DNA from: Suillus spraguei
Taxonomy: Eukaryota > Basidiomycota > Agaricomycetes > Boletales > Suillaceae
Reading direction: 5' to 3'
DNA length: 64,000 bases
Assembly: GCA_016800925.1 (NCBI GenBank)
Contig: JABCPU010000031.1
Span: 124,001-188,000 of the forward strand
How positions within the stretch are numbered: position 1 is the stretch's first letter; each line of letters starts with the position of its first letter. The notes below the pieces were generated by a model. The model saw only the letters and a list, made by a program, of their open reading frames with translations, did no database searches and was not told the origin of the DNA. Shown here piece after piece: positions 1 to 10,720 of the stretch. Position numbers and translations under genes: made by a program.

Positions 1-402
1 TAATCAATAAGTCTGGGACCGAGGGCTATGTACAAAGTGTAACGGAAGTCTATTAGTCAATGCACAGCGGATCAGTAAGCACGAATCGGAAATGAAACAC
101 AGGTAATGGATCAGTGACACAGGAAGGAATTATACACAGCCGGAGTACCGGAAACAGGATGAGCGACGAAAGGAGATAGACGCAGTTATACACAAGGGAG
201 ATAGAGTGCGAGAACCAAGCACATTCGGATGAGCGATCCGGACAGGATCTGTGGACCGGATGGAAATAGAATCGATCGGATCTGATCGGATATGGTTGGA
301 TCTGGGATCAGAAGTATGGTATATGACAGAAAGGGGCACAGTGCATGAACTGAGGCCAAAGCCCTTCGGATCTTTCACCCTTTGAGTACAGTCTTAACAC
401 AT
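1..402 (-). repeat. LTR-like dispersed repeat, cut by the window edge
   Basis: Bases 1-330 read in reverse complement match 46723-47040 closely, sharing blocks such as CCGGTCCACAGATCCTGTCC and GGTATATGAC. Bases 331-402 (GGGGCACAGTGCATGAACTG and onward to TCTTAACA) match the right part of 48742-48901. On the minus strand the element would start TGTTAAGAC, a plausible TG-type LTR end, and run off the left edge. No coding capacity is seen. It is most likely a solo or truncated LTR of the family also found at 46.7-48.9 kb; the internal region is not in the window. Confidence 0.6.
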
Positions 403-988
403 CTCCTTATAGCTTAGTCATATTCCCATGCCCACAGTAAAGCAATTACATGAAAATCCACAAACATTGGGACACTTTTTTGAGCCACTGTATATCCTCA
501 GTAAATAGGTGTTATATCACACCACTATGATTGATGTATCATCTTCCCACACATCATGCCATAAATCAGGATATATCACCTCCCTTCTACCATGACAGCA
601 ATATAATACATCATAATGGCATTATTGCCTGCCACCCCATCTTACTGTGAAAGGTGTCCAATTGAATGCAAAATGGAGTGAGATCAGAGTAAACATACAC
701 TATCGCAGGGAGCTGGAACTGTAGCACTGGGACACCAAAGACCTGTCAGAATGAGGGAAATGATATGATGAATACTCAATGATCCTATCATTTCAACGAC
801 GAGCTGCAAGGCTACAGTGAGGATTACATAAGTTTAGGGTATTCTAGCATGCAAAATTGAAAATATAATATATCTGCAACTTTACTGCACTTCAACTTTC
901 CTCTTCGTATCAAATGTATAACAGCTGTCCGATCGGGCTCGGACTCGAATCTGTTTGGAAAGCTCGTGGCGAGTTTGTACAGATACCA
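403..988. other. Intergenic, no gene recognised
   Basis: AT-rich sequence with no ORF above background, no splice pattern and no recognised motif. It lies between the left-edge LTR-like fragment and the MITE-like element. Confidence 0.4.
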
Positions 989-1261
989 CATCAGGAAATT
1001 CACACATTCCTTGACGTGCCCTTATGCGGACTTATTTACACTTAACTGCCTTGGTGAAATTGAATCTACTTGTCCAAAATTTCAATGTGAATGAATTCAG
1101 AAAAAAAAAGTTGAGATATATTAATATACATGTTTTATTGTATTTCGCACTCAAAAAATATAAGATATGCCAGGTGAATGATGTGAGAGAGAGCAAACAA
1201 GTTTTGAGATAAGTGAGTTAAGCTGATTAAGCATGTTAAGGAATGTGTGAATTTCCTGATG
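989..1261. mobile_element. MITE-like element with perfect 23 bp terminal inverted repeats
   Basis: The left arm 989-1011 (CATCAGGAAATTCACACATT plus CCT) is the exact reverse complement of 1239-1261. The match continues inward for about 12 more bases with a few transitions (TGACGTGCCCTTA against TAACATGCTTAAT). Total length is 273 bp, AT-rich and non-coding; a 62-codon ORF inside has no recognisable content. Size and structure fit a miniature inverted-repeat transposable element. No convincing target-site duplication is visible, so family assignment is open. Confidence 0.5.
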
Positions 1262-1920
1262 CAGGAATGATCTGAAATTCTGAATGGCCTGCTTGCTATG
1301 TCGTAATGGTAACATGTTTTCTCAGGGTACTCAAAATGGTGCAGTCATTCCAAATACCTCTTCACAACATTATCATCCCTCAGGCTGTCGACCACTGTGA
1401 GTGTCTGTGGGAAAAGTTGTAGTTCAACGATGTTGTTCAAGTTGGCCTGGCGCTTCTTGTCACATGTCACACGAGCAAGTTTTGTGACGAGTCAGCAGTA
1501 GAGTCGACAACCGGGAGAACCTTGGACGTCGCTCTCCTTAGCAATGATCACTACACTAGCTTTAGCACTGACGCGGACGTTCGACCAAGGTGCATTCATA
1601 ATAGGTCAGCATCTCCATGTAAATGAACGTGAGGCAAGTCAATGCATTAATGGTGACATTTGAATTATGGGTAAACAGGCGAGTTGTAAATTCCTGCCAC
1701 ATGTATTGCCATATTTCAAAGCAAACCATCTCTTGTCACACTTTATCGGGGAGCCTAATTCTCTCACTCGTGGTGATTCGGATTGCAACTATCTCGTCAT
1801 CGCTTTTTCGAGCGGACGTTTCATACGTGGCTAATACCAAGGTGCCCGGCATTGCCATCATTGAATTCGCTAGCACATATATCATGGGCCACTGAGTATA
1901 ATGTTTCTTTCCAGTCAGCC
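1262..1920. other. Upstream region of the aspartic-protease-like gene
   Basis: No independent gene is supported; ORFs here are short shadows on both strands. The 3' half would hold the promoter of the protease-like gene that starts at 1921, but no clear TATA box was recognised. Confidence 0.3.
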
Positions 1921-3403
1921 ATGTTCCCTGCTCCACTGTTAACACTTCTCCTAGTTTTGTCAATCACGGGATTGCCTGTTAAAGCGGCCAATTCCCCTAT
2001 CTCCGTCCCCATTACCAGTAGGCTAAATGTCTCCAATGGTACTTATAACCTCGTGGCGCACGATAGAGCTCGTTTGCAGGCCCTCATGGGTCCCAGCAAG
2101 CACGGACAACGACAAGTTAACGCTCCTCTGACAAATAATTATTTTGTCTACACCATATCAGTTCATATTGGCAACCCCCCACAACCTGTGAGTTCAATAC
2201 TGAAAAAATATGCGGTCGTTAATGCATTATTGAAGACCACTTGGTTCTCGATAGCGGTAGCGTGCTCACATGGGTTGGTGCCCATACTCCGTACAAGGCA
2301 ACTTCCTCCAGCGTCCGCACTAACCAAGCTGTATCGGCCACCTACTATGCTGACCGCAACATGGACGGTGTGGCATACAATGTGATATCATAAGTTGAAA
2401 ATACCAACGATTATCTATAGGAATTATATATCTCGACACTGTCACTGTCGGTCCTGGACTCACCGTCGTCAACCAGCCGATCGGTGTTGCTCATCGGTCA
2501 CAAGGCTTCGTTGAATTTGACGGTGTCCTTGGCATCGGGCCTGTTGCCTTGACACTCGACACCACCCTGACTCTAACGCCGACAGTGATAAACCCGACTG
2601 TCACTGAGAACCTGGTTAACCAAAACATCATTCCTGCGAACATTCTTGGTGTCTTTTTCAGGCCTTACGCTGGTTTGCCGGCAGTAACTGCTGGACAACT
2701 CACCTTTGGTGGAACTGACGTTAACTTGCGCACCGATGAAATTACATACACGTAAGCTACCTCAGTTCCTAGACCAATCCAGACTGATAGCAATTGTTTT
2801 GTTCAGTCCTATCACCAACGTCTGGCCTGCATCGGAGTATTGGGGTATCCGACAGAGCATCACATACGGCAACACAGTGATCTTAGCAGACGCCGTTGGT
2901 ATTGTCGATTCTGTCACCATCTTTATTGCGATTGCCACCGGTGTGTATCCACTAGAGTGCAGCGAGTAATGATGATCTAATTAGCGTTCGATAGATGCTT
3001 TTCAGGCGTACCGGGCTGCAACCGGCAGTCAACCCGATCCTGCGATTGGACTTCTCGTTATTACCGACAATCAGTACAGTGCCCTGCAGAACCTGCATTT
3101 CGATATTGGCGACGTACGTCAATTATGTTAGCACTCACGCTCCTTGTTCACTATTTTGCACAGAAAACCTTCACTCTCACTCGTAACGCCCAAATCTGGC
3201 CTCGTGCTATTAACACCGCGATTGGTGGTCAGAGTGGTTCCATATATCTCGTTGTTCGCGACATTGGCACGCAATCTCGCCAAGGGCCCTTTGACTTTAT
3301 CATTAGCTACGTATTCATGCAGCGCTTCTACACCGTGTTTGATGCCCCCAACTTTCGCGTCGGTTTTTCCACAACCGGGTTCACTGATGTCAGTACCAAC
3401 TAA
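1921..3403 (+). pseudogene. Pepsin-like (A1) aspartic protease, degenerate
   Basis: Secreted A1-family aspartic peptidase fold, read across about four introns. The start at 1921 gives a hydrophobic signal peptide (MFPAPLLTLLLVLSITGLPV), followed by the N-lobe strand YTISVHIGNPPQP. The first catalytic motif appears as VLDSGSVLTWVGA, with D-S-G intact. Then come the flap-like region, GVLGIGP, and the conserved C-terminus FMQRFYTVFDAPNFRVGF before TAA at 3401. Introns are at about 2188-2234, 2364-2417, 2753-2808, 2940-3004 and 3114-3163. Two faults are seen. The second catalytic D-T/S-G is replaced by D-S-V (GIVDSVTI). Joining the first intron at its only good donor puts exon 2 out of frame with the DSG motif. 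In the family both aspartates with their glycines are required, so this copy is probably inactive. A correct model with unusual splicing is possible but would not restore the second site. Confidence 0.72.
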
Positions 3404-4030
3404 TACGGAATTGCCAAAGTATACGAAGGATCGTTTTGCGATGCAAAGCAGCATATGCATTTCAAGGTCGTATGTACTGTGTACTCTTCTTAAATAGGTT
3501 CTGGAAGTCTTATTCGTTGGTTTGGTTTATGTATGATTAGATCATGGAAATACAAGGACACCCCTTTGATCGGCTTTCTTTCTACATATATAAAGCACGA
3601 AACGCGGCCGGAGCTTGATCACATTTCTGTCCACTGCGTCATACTGTGCAGCTCATATCATCATATTGATACATCCTGACTGGACTATAAGTCAGAAACC
3701 CCCATAAATCATCCAGGTAGGTTATCCATACTGTTAGGATATATCATTGCGATATAGATAGATGATCTGCCATATGACCCACATTAGTTGTAAACAGAAC
3801 ATTTTCGAACAATTTCCAGATGACTTTCTTTTCTAGATCTTCATTTGCTCGTGTTTTCGACTGTGTGAATGCACTCTGCTTATCTGAAGGTGAGTTTGTT
3901 TAAATATTTCACTAAGTCCATCTTCCACTCAAACACATGTCAGACGAGAGCGGCTTCGCCATCAACCTATATTTGCACTCACATTCGAGGCGTTCAACCC
4001 TGATTATGCTTTAGCCGTGTCCCGCCCTCA
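3404..4030. other. Intergenic, possible small spliced relic
   Basis: A possible short exon at about 3821-3890 ends at a GTGAGT donor, with an acceptor near 3944, but the joined frame soon stops. No family is recognised. The stretch may be a broken gene whose 3' part is the repeated segment after 4000. Confidence 0.2.
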
Positions 4031-4079
4031 GGCAGTGCGTTTTTCGTCTGTTGACTCAACAGACGAAAAACGCACTGCC
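4031..4079. repeat. Perfect 49 bp palindrome
   Basis: The left arm 4031-4054 begins GGCAGTGCGTTTTTCGTCTG and ends TTGA. The right arm 4056-4079 is its exact reverse complement, and a single C at 4055 separates them. Transcribed RNA would form a 24 bp perfect hairpin with essentially no loop, and the DNA could extrude a cruciform. Flanking sequence carries an imperfect direct repeat (GTGTCCCGCYCTCAG at about 4018 and 4168). Confidence 0.9.
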
Positions 4080-5251
4080 GACTCACTTACTCAATTGCTG
4101 GTCACATCCCACTGCTAGCCAGTCCGTGTTCTCATCTTTTGGCTCAATGCCGAATGATGCTCTGGCTGTGTCCCGCTCTCAGTTGGTGCAGGATCTTGTT
4201 TCCTCGTCTTTTGGCTCGCTTGCTGACGGCTTGTCACAGTCTCTCGCTGTCCGATAACGAGGAGGTGCGTGATTTCAATGCTGGTGGTGCTTTGGTGACG
4301 GCCCATTTTCATATGGTGTGTAATATCGTCTGTTGAAATCCTTACTGTTTTTTGACCTTGACAACGCCAGAATGAGTTTCTCTGCGACGGCCCAACCCAA
4401 CCAAGTCACGCTTCGCCCTCACACGGTACGTGATGTTATCTTCCTAGGTGAACAGCTAAATGAAACTTTTCACATTGCCCCGTCAGATGGTGTGTGTTTC
4501 CATATCACGCATGTGCTATGCGGCACGCACTTCTTGTCTTCTAGAAAGTTGAAATGGGAGTCATATATCATGGTGGTGAGAGGCAGGAACGAGGAGAGCA
4601 ACGACCGGGAGTGGGGCAGATCCATAGGAGAGCATGCAGCCATAAGATAGCTTCGTATTCAGATAGTAATCCGAAACAATTATGATGGTATTCGGACTGA
4701 AATCAGACATGCGAACCCTGCAAAGCAGATATAATCCAGTGGTCGGAATAGTACCATACTCATCTGCACATCAGGTACGAATATGTCTACTATATCTAAA
4801 TTTGTCTGACCACTGCTATTCTAGTCTCTTCTGCAAATCCAACAGACGCTTATAAGACATTATATGCCAGATTCAGTCAGAAAGAAATGTGACTCTACGC
4901 CAGCAGAGTTACCATATCAGGTAGCTCCACTTGTTCTTCGGTTTCACCCATCTCTATATTTCAGTTCATCTTTCACTACAACTTCTCTCACTCACCTGGA
5001 ATTTAGTTTTTTCTACTGTGGATATTGACGAGCTCCCCAATGTTATTCGATTACTGTATCTGGTGCCATAGACCCTGCAAAATACACCTCGACTGACTCT
5101 TTCCAAGGCTGGGTCGCACTTTGGCACTGTCAATTTACTTTCGACACATGTTTCATTCTCCCAGCGTTCAACATTGTCGTGTTGCCATGCCGCTTGACTT
5201 CGTAGAGTCCCAACCATCTTGTGTGGTATCCACGACCCTGATAGCCCTGTC
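4080..5251. other. No gene recognised; small direct repeats
   Basis: Contains a diverged direct repeat pair around TTTTGGCTC and TGTGTCCCGC (4000-4220) and short ORFs without family features. Nothing supports an intact gene. Confidence 0.3.
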
Positions 5252-5570
5252 TGCCCCCCTCACATTGATACCTGGTCTGAAGGCTGTTTTATGGGTGACA
5301 TGAATGTTACTGTCTAATCTCTCATGCCCTCTTCTACTCAGCATCTTTTCTAGTACCATATCACATCTTCTCTAGTATCATACTATGGAGCTCTATACCT
5401 TGCTACCCGACTATGCCCCCCATTGATCTCTGGTCTGAAGATTGTTTTATCGGTGATATGAATATTACCATTTGATATCTTGTACCCTCTTCTACTCAGC
5501 ATCTTTCTAGTACCACACTATGGAGCTTTTATTGCCTATACCTTACTACCTGACCAAACTCGTCCTTTCT
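5252..5570. repeat. Tandem duplication, two units of about 160 bp
   Basis: Unit one (about 5252-5412) and unit two (about 5413-5570) share TGGTCTGAAG, TGTTTTATSGGTGAYATGAA, CCCTCTTCTACTCAGCATCT and ACTATGGAGCT in the same order and spacing. They differ mainly by substitutions and a short deletion in the second unit. Non-coding. Confidence 0.7.
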
Positions 5571-5661
5571 ACGATGTACTCCCTTAATGATAACAAACCC
5601 ATTACTACTACCGGCCAGGCCTTAAAAACGCTTGAGGCTTGGTTGCCAACGCTAGGATGCG

Positions 5662-5734
5662 TATCGCGCACTTGACATTGTGTCGCGCACTTGATGCCGT
5701 ATCGCGCACTCGGTGTTGTGTATCGCGCACTTTA
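5662..5734. repeat. Cluster of four TATCGCGCACTT-type motifs
   Basis: Four copies of TCGCGCACT occur within about 75 bp (near 5666, 5685, 5703 and 5725), spaced roughly 17-22 bases. The motif is CpG-rich in otherwise AT-rich DNA. It could be a short minisatellite or a cluster of protein-binding sites; the sequence alone does not decide. Confidence 0.55.
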
Positions 5735-5810
5735 TTAAAGTGGCGTTTGGAGCGTCATAGTGCCCAGGCCTGCACTAGCGCACTTAATTATGTAGCTTGG
5801 TGATAAAGTT

Positions 5811-5990
5811 GTGGAAAAGGTGCTTGCGAAGATATATGCTGGCATCGAGGTGTTGGTGAGGAACAACTTCTTCGAACTCGGTGACACTTCCATTAAGTTC
5901 CAAGACAAGTCTAGGATGGTGCAGCAGCCTGCTGCACGCATACTCCGATCCTCATTACGAACTTCTCAGCATGTCATTAGTGTTTTATAC
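5811..5990 (+). pseudogene. Relic of a peptidyl/acyl carrier domain
   Basis: A 60-codon ORF reads EKVLAKIYAGIEVLVRNNFF followed by ELGDTSIKF. In carrier (thiolation) domains of NRPS and adenylate-forming reductases the pattern is LAxIWAxVL...DNFFELGGxSL, with the phosphopantetheinylated Ser directly after the Gly. Here the Ser lies in DTSIK, so the core of the motif is visible with G-G/D replaced by G-D-T. No adenylation or condensation domain is readable around it. This is inferred to be a fragment of a deleted multidomain enzyme gene. Confidence 0.5.
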
Positions 5991-7326
5991 TAAGAATGTT
6001 AAATCTTTCAGCACCAGTTCTATCAGTAGCGGTCTCAGACATGAGTCGCTGGTTCCGTCATTGAACACGTCTTGACTCTTGGGTTTGTTTCCATCCTGAT
6101 CGTACCAGGATCTCAGACGACCCTCGATCATGACGTACTACCGTGTTTCAGCTGTCAGGAGATTCAGTAGCCACCATGGATAAGCTGGGAGCATTAGGCA
6201 GTCTATTTGGACAGTGACGCTATGCGGTACACTGGACAGACATGTGTAAGTAGGCGGTAAAAATGTGCGGCGTACCAAGTGGCATTTCGAAGTTTGAACC
6301 CGAACCACTGTAACCTCTGTGTTTGCGGAATCAAATCGGCAAATTATAGGAAAGAAACAACACTTCTTGGCATCTCTGAGCACATGAGTGGGAAGGAGGA
6401 GCGTAACAGGGGCGGAATCCAACACCTGCAATGATCCCAATAAGTACTAATTGTTGGGCAATATTGACAAGACTGCGACCTTAGTGGCTTCGCGATGGAC
6501 AATTTTGATGGTATCAATAAGCTGCGATCACGGTAGGCGATGCAATGTTTTAGACGTGTGCTATGTATGCAGTCAGATAGGCCATGTACATCTTGTTGTC
6601 ATTATCAATGCCAAGGTCAAGCACAATGGATGCTAGATATTCCGGCTGCACGTTCGGTAAGGTAACAATGTATACCCGTAGAAGACCATTGCGACATCGT
6701 AGTATATCCGAATTTCGTACTACCCTCGTGCTACAATCAATGGTCAACGTAGGCAAAACAAGACTTGTAGAACATGCATACCTTGTTAAATACCAGACTC
6801 CAGCAATACTACGAGATGGAGGGCTGCAAAAGTCTGCATCTTCCGGAGCGAATCAGAGTTTCTCGTACAGCGTGCTGCATCATGACCTTGGTGGTGCCAC
6901 CAAATCACAGAACTATGACAACGCGATCCTCTTTGAACGCTGCCCAGAGACTAACTGGTGAAACAGGTGCCACGAGAAGACGTAGATATGGAGACAAGCT
7001 GGAGGCAAGTCCCAACTTGTCCGACCAACCGTGATTCGTGAGGTCAGAGATAGTACCTTTAAATTCTTGAATTTGGACATCCTGACTTCTTCCTCTCATC
7101 CCATTTTCAAACTGCTTCACGGTGAATAGGTGAATATTGGTGATAGCTCATGCAAGCTGTCTGCGAGGGTTCTCGATTATTTGACATTACGTAATACAAC
7201 ATACAAAAACGTAATGCGATCAACAATCAATTGGCAAATTGACACCATGACGTCACAGCACGCTCTTGCGCTAAGCAAGCACATTAAAACTCGGACTCGA
7301 AAGGCAGCAAGGAAAGACAAGCTCAC
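5991..7326. other. No intact gene; shares blocks with 10.0-10.7 kb
   Basis: Short ORFs only. Segments around 6530-6640 and 7280-7310 resemble 10040-10160 and 10560-10590, for example GGTAGGCGATG, GTGTGCTATG and CGAAAGGCA. The downstream flank of the small secreted-protein gene therefore appears duplicated, in decayed form, about 3.4 kb away. Confidence 0.35.
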
Positions 7327-7661
7327 TCAGTTTCCACACTGGAAGTCATCCCCATTGGCAACAACGATACAGCAGTTTTTACAGGAACATGCTGTGTATT
7401 GTATGATCGTGCCCTTGGGTCCACAGAAAAATCCAAAATCGTCGTTGTTGTTCCAACCTTTGATGCCCGTTGAGCACTGCACTGAATCTGTGGATCATCA
7501 TAAGTACGCGATCAAAGGTCTGCACGTAGGCCGCAAGAGTGCTCACCCTCGGGGCTGCAGGGTAGGCCCATGGGTGTAAGCACCAGGTCTTCAGATGCGA
7601 TAGCCATGCCAGCCATCGCTGCGGCAGATACGACAATAGTGGCGAGTGAAGTGAATTTCAT
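7327..7661 (-). CDS. Small cysteine-rich secreted protein (two exons)
   Basis: ATG at 7661 opens a classical signal peptide (MKFTSLATIVVSAAAMAGMA, cut probably after IAS). Exon 1 ends after CSPEGEHSCGL. A short intron of about 38 bases (GTGCAGACC...CCACAG) joins it in frame to exon 2. Exon 2 encodes CSTGIKGWNNNDDFGFFCG, then ACSCKNCC and a final QCGN before TGA at 7327. The mature part has nine cysteines in about 75 residues, so it is probably disulfide-bonded and extracellular. A TATA box (TATAAAAG on the minus strand, near 7710) lies about 50 bases upstream. No named family is recognised; small secreted cysteine-rich proteins in basidiomycetes are often effectors or surface proteins, which is only an analogy here. 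The intron is short but its junctions and frame are consistent. Confidence 0.68.
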
Positions 7662-10599
7662 GGTAGAATGTTGGTGATGTTTTCTAAACGAGCCATGGTT
7701 GATTAGCTTTTATACGCGAATAGTGTATGGTGCAGCTAAGCGCTTTCATGTCCTTGTATCCCCATATGCTCGAAAACGAAACAGATGCCAGCTCACGCCC
7801 CGTGGCACAATTTTCTTCCAGCCGCAGAGTGCAGTGTTACGCAAATTGATGACGACTATCCAACCCTTCGTATGACGTGGCAGACGCACTCCGCGAGCGC
7901 TTTTGGCAAGGGTGTAGGGTACCGCTCGGTGAACTTTTGCCAATAACGATGACTTCTTCACAATTTTCACATTTGCAGTGATGTGGCAGACACGTCGCCG
8001 GTGATGGATCCCCTATATACCGTCTGACACTCAATAATCAAGTAAATTGCGGCCATTTTCGAACGTTGTGACGAGTAGGAGGACGTGATAGGACAGGGTG
8101 GGACATGCTTGTGGCAAGATCTGATCGGCTTGAGCAGCAGTCCCAACCTTTTGATTTCATCAAATTTACTCGAAATAAGCTGGATGAAATAAACTGCAAA
8201 TGAGCGGGGTTACAGTCCTGAATTCCAGTGGACATTACCCACCAAAATCATATGATCGAAAGCGCTCTTCTCAGTTGTGCAATGGCAAAAACGTCAAGTT
8301 GTTTAGCTGCAGACCGGTAATGCCTCAGTGGGCGGTGTCCGAGACATCGTCGTAAACGCACCATGACGCATGACGGTGATTTTACTGGAGACAAATCAGG
8401 TAGCATCCCGCATCTGGATTCCGCATTATTGAAACTACGCGATGACAGGCGTTAAACAACATACCCAGTAGCCCAATATTTCTTACTCGCTTGTTCCCCA
8501 TGGCAATATATACGCGTTCGCGAGACAAAAATGTAATTGGGTGGGGTAGAAATTCCGTAGAATCGTCACTCAGTAGCGTAGGTAGGCCAGTGGTTGCAGT
8601 GATGTATCACTGTACGTTGTTGATATGTAAAGCTTAGTCATGGAAACTTGTATAAAACGGAAAAAAACAGGTCCATTGTGTGCTGCATGGGTTCTGTTAT
8701 AGATGAGCGATGAGCGCTGCCTGTAGCGGAGACAAGCTGTGAGTAGTTGTGAAATAAAATTAGGAAGCGGGGTTATTCAAAGATCTCCAACGTCATGGTC
8801 TTGATCGTCCTCCTTTTGGCAGAAGGATTTCTAATGGTCAATTCCTTTATGTAAAACAATCAGTTAAATCCAGTTCCTGAGCATCGTCAAAAAGCTTGAC
8901 ACTGTACGCGTTGAACGTCTCAAACATGAACAATCCCATCCCCGTGGGCTGATTGACAGTGAACCACTGATGCCTCACCCCTCAACAGACATCTGCATAA
9001 GTCGCTTGTCAAATCTTTCAGCCACCATTGCCTAACACCGCCAATCACAGCCGTCATCACTGACGGTGGATCACATGATTGCTCGATCAGGCGGTGCAGC
9101 AACTATCTCATCGATAATTGGCACGCCTTGCTAGCAATAAGTATGTGAGTGGCGTTGATAGTAGTTAAATATACAACGTACTAGCTGGTACCAGTTTGGC
9201 CTAGCATTATTGGGGCTTTGAATGTTATCTGAACCAAATAGACCGCAGCGTTGCATGGGTTCGACCGACCAGCATATTGTGTAATGTGGCGTACACGTGT
9301 GATTGGGCAAAATGATGTGCATTGATGGGATGCAGGTGCTCAAGTGGTCGACATGCTTTGAACTTTGAATTTGAATCGCTGTTTGGGTTTGTAGGTCACT
9401 AGTGCTGCGGTCGACTCTCACGCAATGGCTATTACGATCTTCATGTTTGCACCTTGAAATGCGTGTCGCCTGATGCTTAGAAAGCTAAGTTCCGGAGCGC
9501 CCGTATGTCAGTGGAAATGACAAACTCGTTACATATAGATTCCTGGGTAATTCCTGGGTAAATTCCTGGTCCCTGAATATGAGCACTGCCTGTGGCGCTA
9601 TGACGTGCTATGCTACAATTCTCTGGGAGTAATGGATGAGGACTCCTGAAGAGGAACCAATGGAGAGACAAAAAACCTGCCTTGAGTCCAAGAACTAGCC
9701 ATTGGAGCATATCTACCCCCAACGTACAAACAGCAGTGCGGTGGGAAACATGGGTGAAGTTTTTTAGCACGCATTATTTGGCTCGTAGAAGAACCCCGCA
9801 GGCAAGAATTCTGATACCTGTGATGCGTGGAACAATCTGGGCTGGGAATGATGGGTCCCGGTGTAACCATGAACTCAAAACAGCCGCGGCGATGGGATAA
9901 GACTGCGGCCGTGCGGCCGTAATGAGACTACGACAGAGATAGATTATTAGTTTACTAATCAGAATCAGATGTGCATCAATGAACTGTAGCCTACGTACAA
10001 GATCAATTATAACTGTGATTCATTGCAAGTTCATACTGCAGTAGGCGATGTGATGTTGAGATAAATCAATAATACGTGTGCTATGCAGGGTGGATGGGCC
10101 ACGTACACCATGTCGTCATTACCACTAGTACTGAGCAGTTCAAAGATCAATCATCATGTATTTCACTGAGGCGAGGTGTACGTTTATGAGACACCAAAGT
10201 ATATGTACCGTACTAGTATAAGAAAATGAGAGTCAGTCTAGGCGGAACAAGATCTACCTGTGGAGGTCATGCTTACCTTAAGGTGAAAGTTCAATTATGC
10301 AAACTTCTGCACTTTGACAGAGTAGAGGTTCCGCGCATTTCTGTGGAAATCTGAATCGCGTCCAAGTGATTGACACACAATCCTTATCGATACGGCAGTT
10401 GTTGGGCAGGTGCAAAAAGTTGGAGAAGACGATGTGTGACTCATTACGTTGGCTTACTAAGGCCTCTCGTTACACTTAGCGGTGTTCGCCTACCAAGACT
10501 ACCGTCTTGACACTCGTTTTGCCATTGCAAAGCATCCTTGCACAAGGAGACAGCGCTACACTACAGCACCGGACCCGAAAGGCAACGAAGAGCCTCATC
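7662..10599. other. Long gene-poor stretch with decayed sequence
   Basis: No gene could be assembled. One minus-strand segment at 7840-8034 encodes CKCENCEEVIVIG, which resembles the CSCKNCCIVVANG end of the neighbouring secreted protein. It lacks a signal peptide and exon structure, so it may be a third, dead copy or chance. The remainder is short ORFs with no recognisable content. Confidence 0.3.
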
Positions 10600-10720
10600 G
10601 GCGGAGTCGAATAACACCACCCTATCTGTCAGTATACGTACCAGATATAATTTTGCCCTTAAACCCACAAAAATACCGGTTTCGTTGTCAATAACCTCCT
10701 TGGACATCAATTCACGTACG
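10600..10720 (-). pseudogene. Degenerate copy of the cysteine-rich secreted protein
   Basis: On the minus strand, DNETGIFVGLRAKLYL aligns with NDDFGFFCGPKGTIIQY of the gene at 7327-7661, and the DNA around it aligns over about 90 bases (TTTTGCCCTTAAACCCACAA against CGTGCCCTTGGGTCCACAGA). The cysteines are lost and neither the signal peptide nor a start can be read. Many differences are transitions. Inferred relic of a duplicated gene; similarity is only moderate. Confidence 0.35.

Noticed and set aside
4031..4079. Palindrome as a bacterial-style terminator
   Set aside because: The host is a fungus with intron-rich nuclear genes; intrinsic terminators do not apply, and there is no following T tract.
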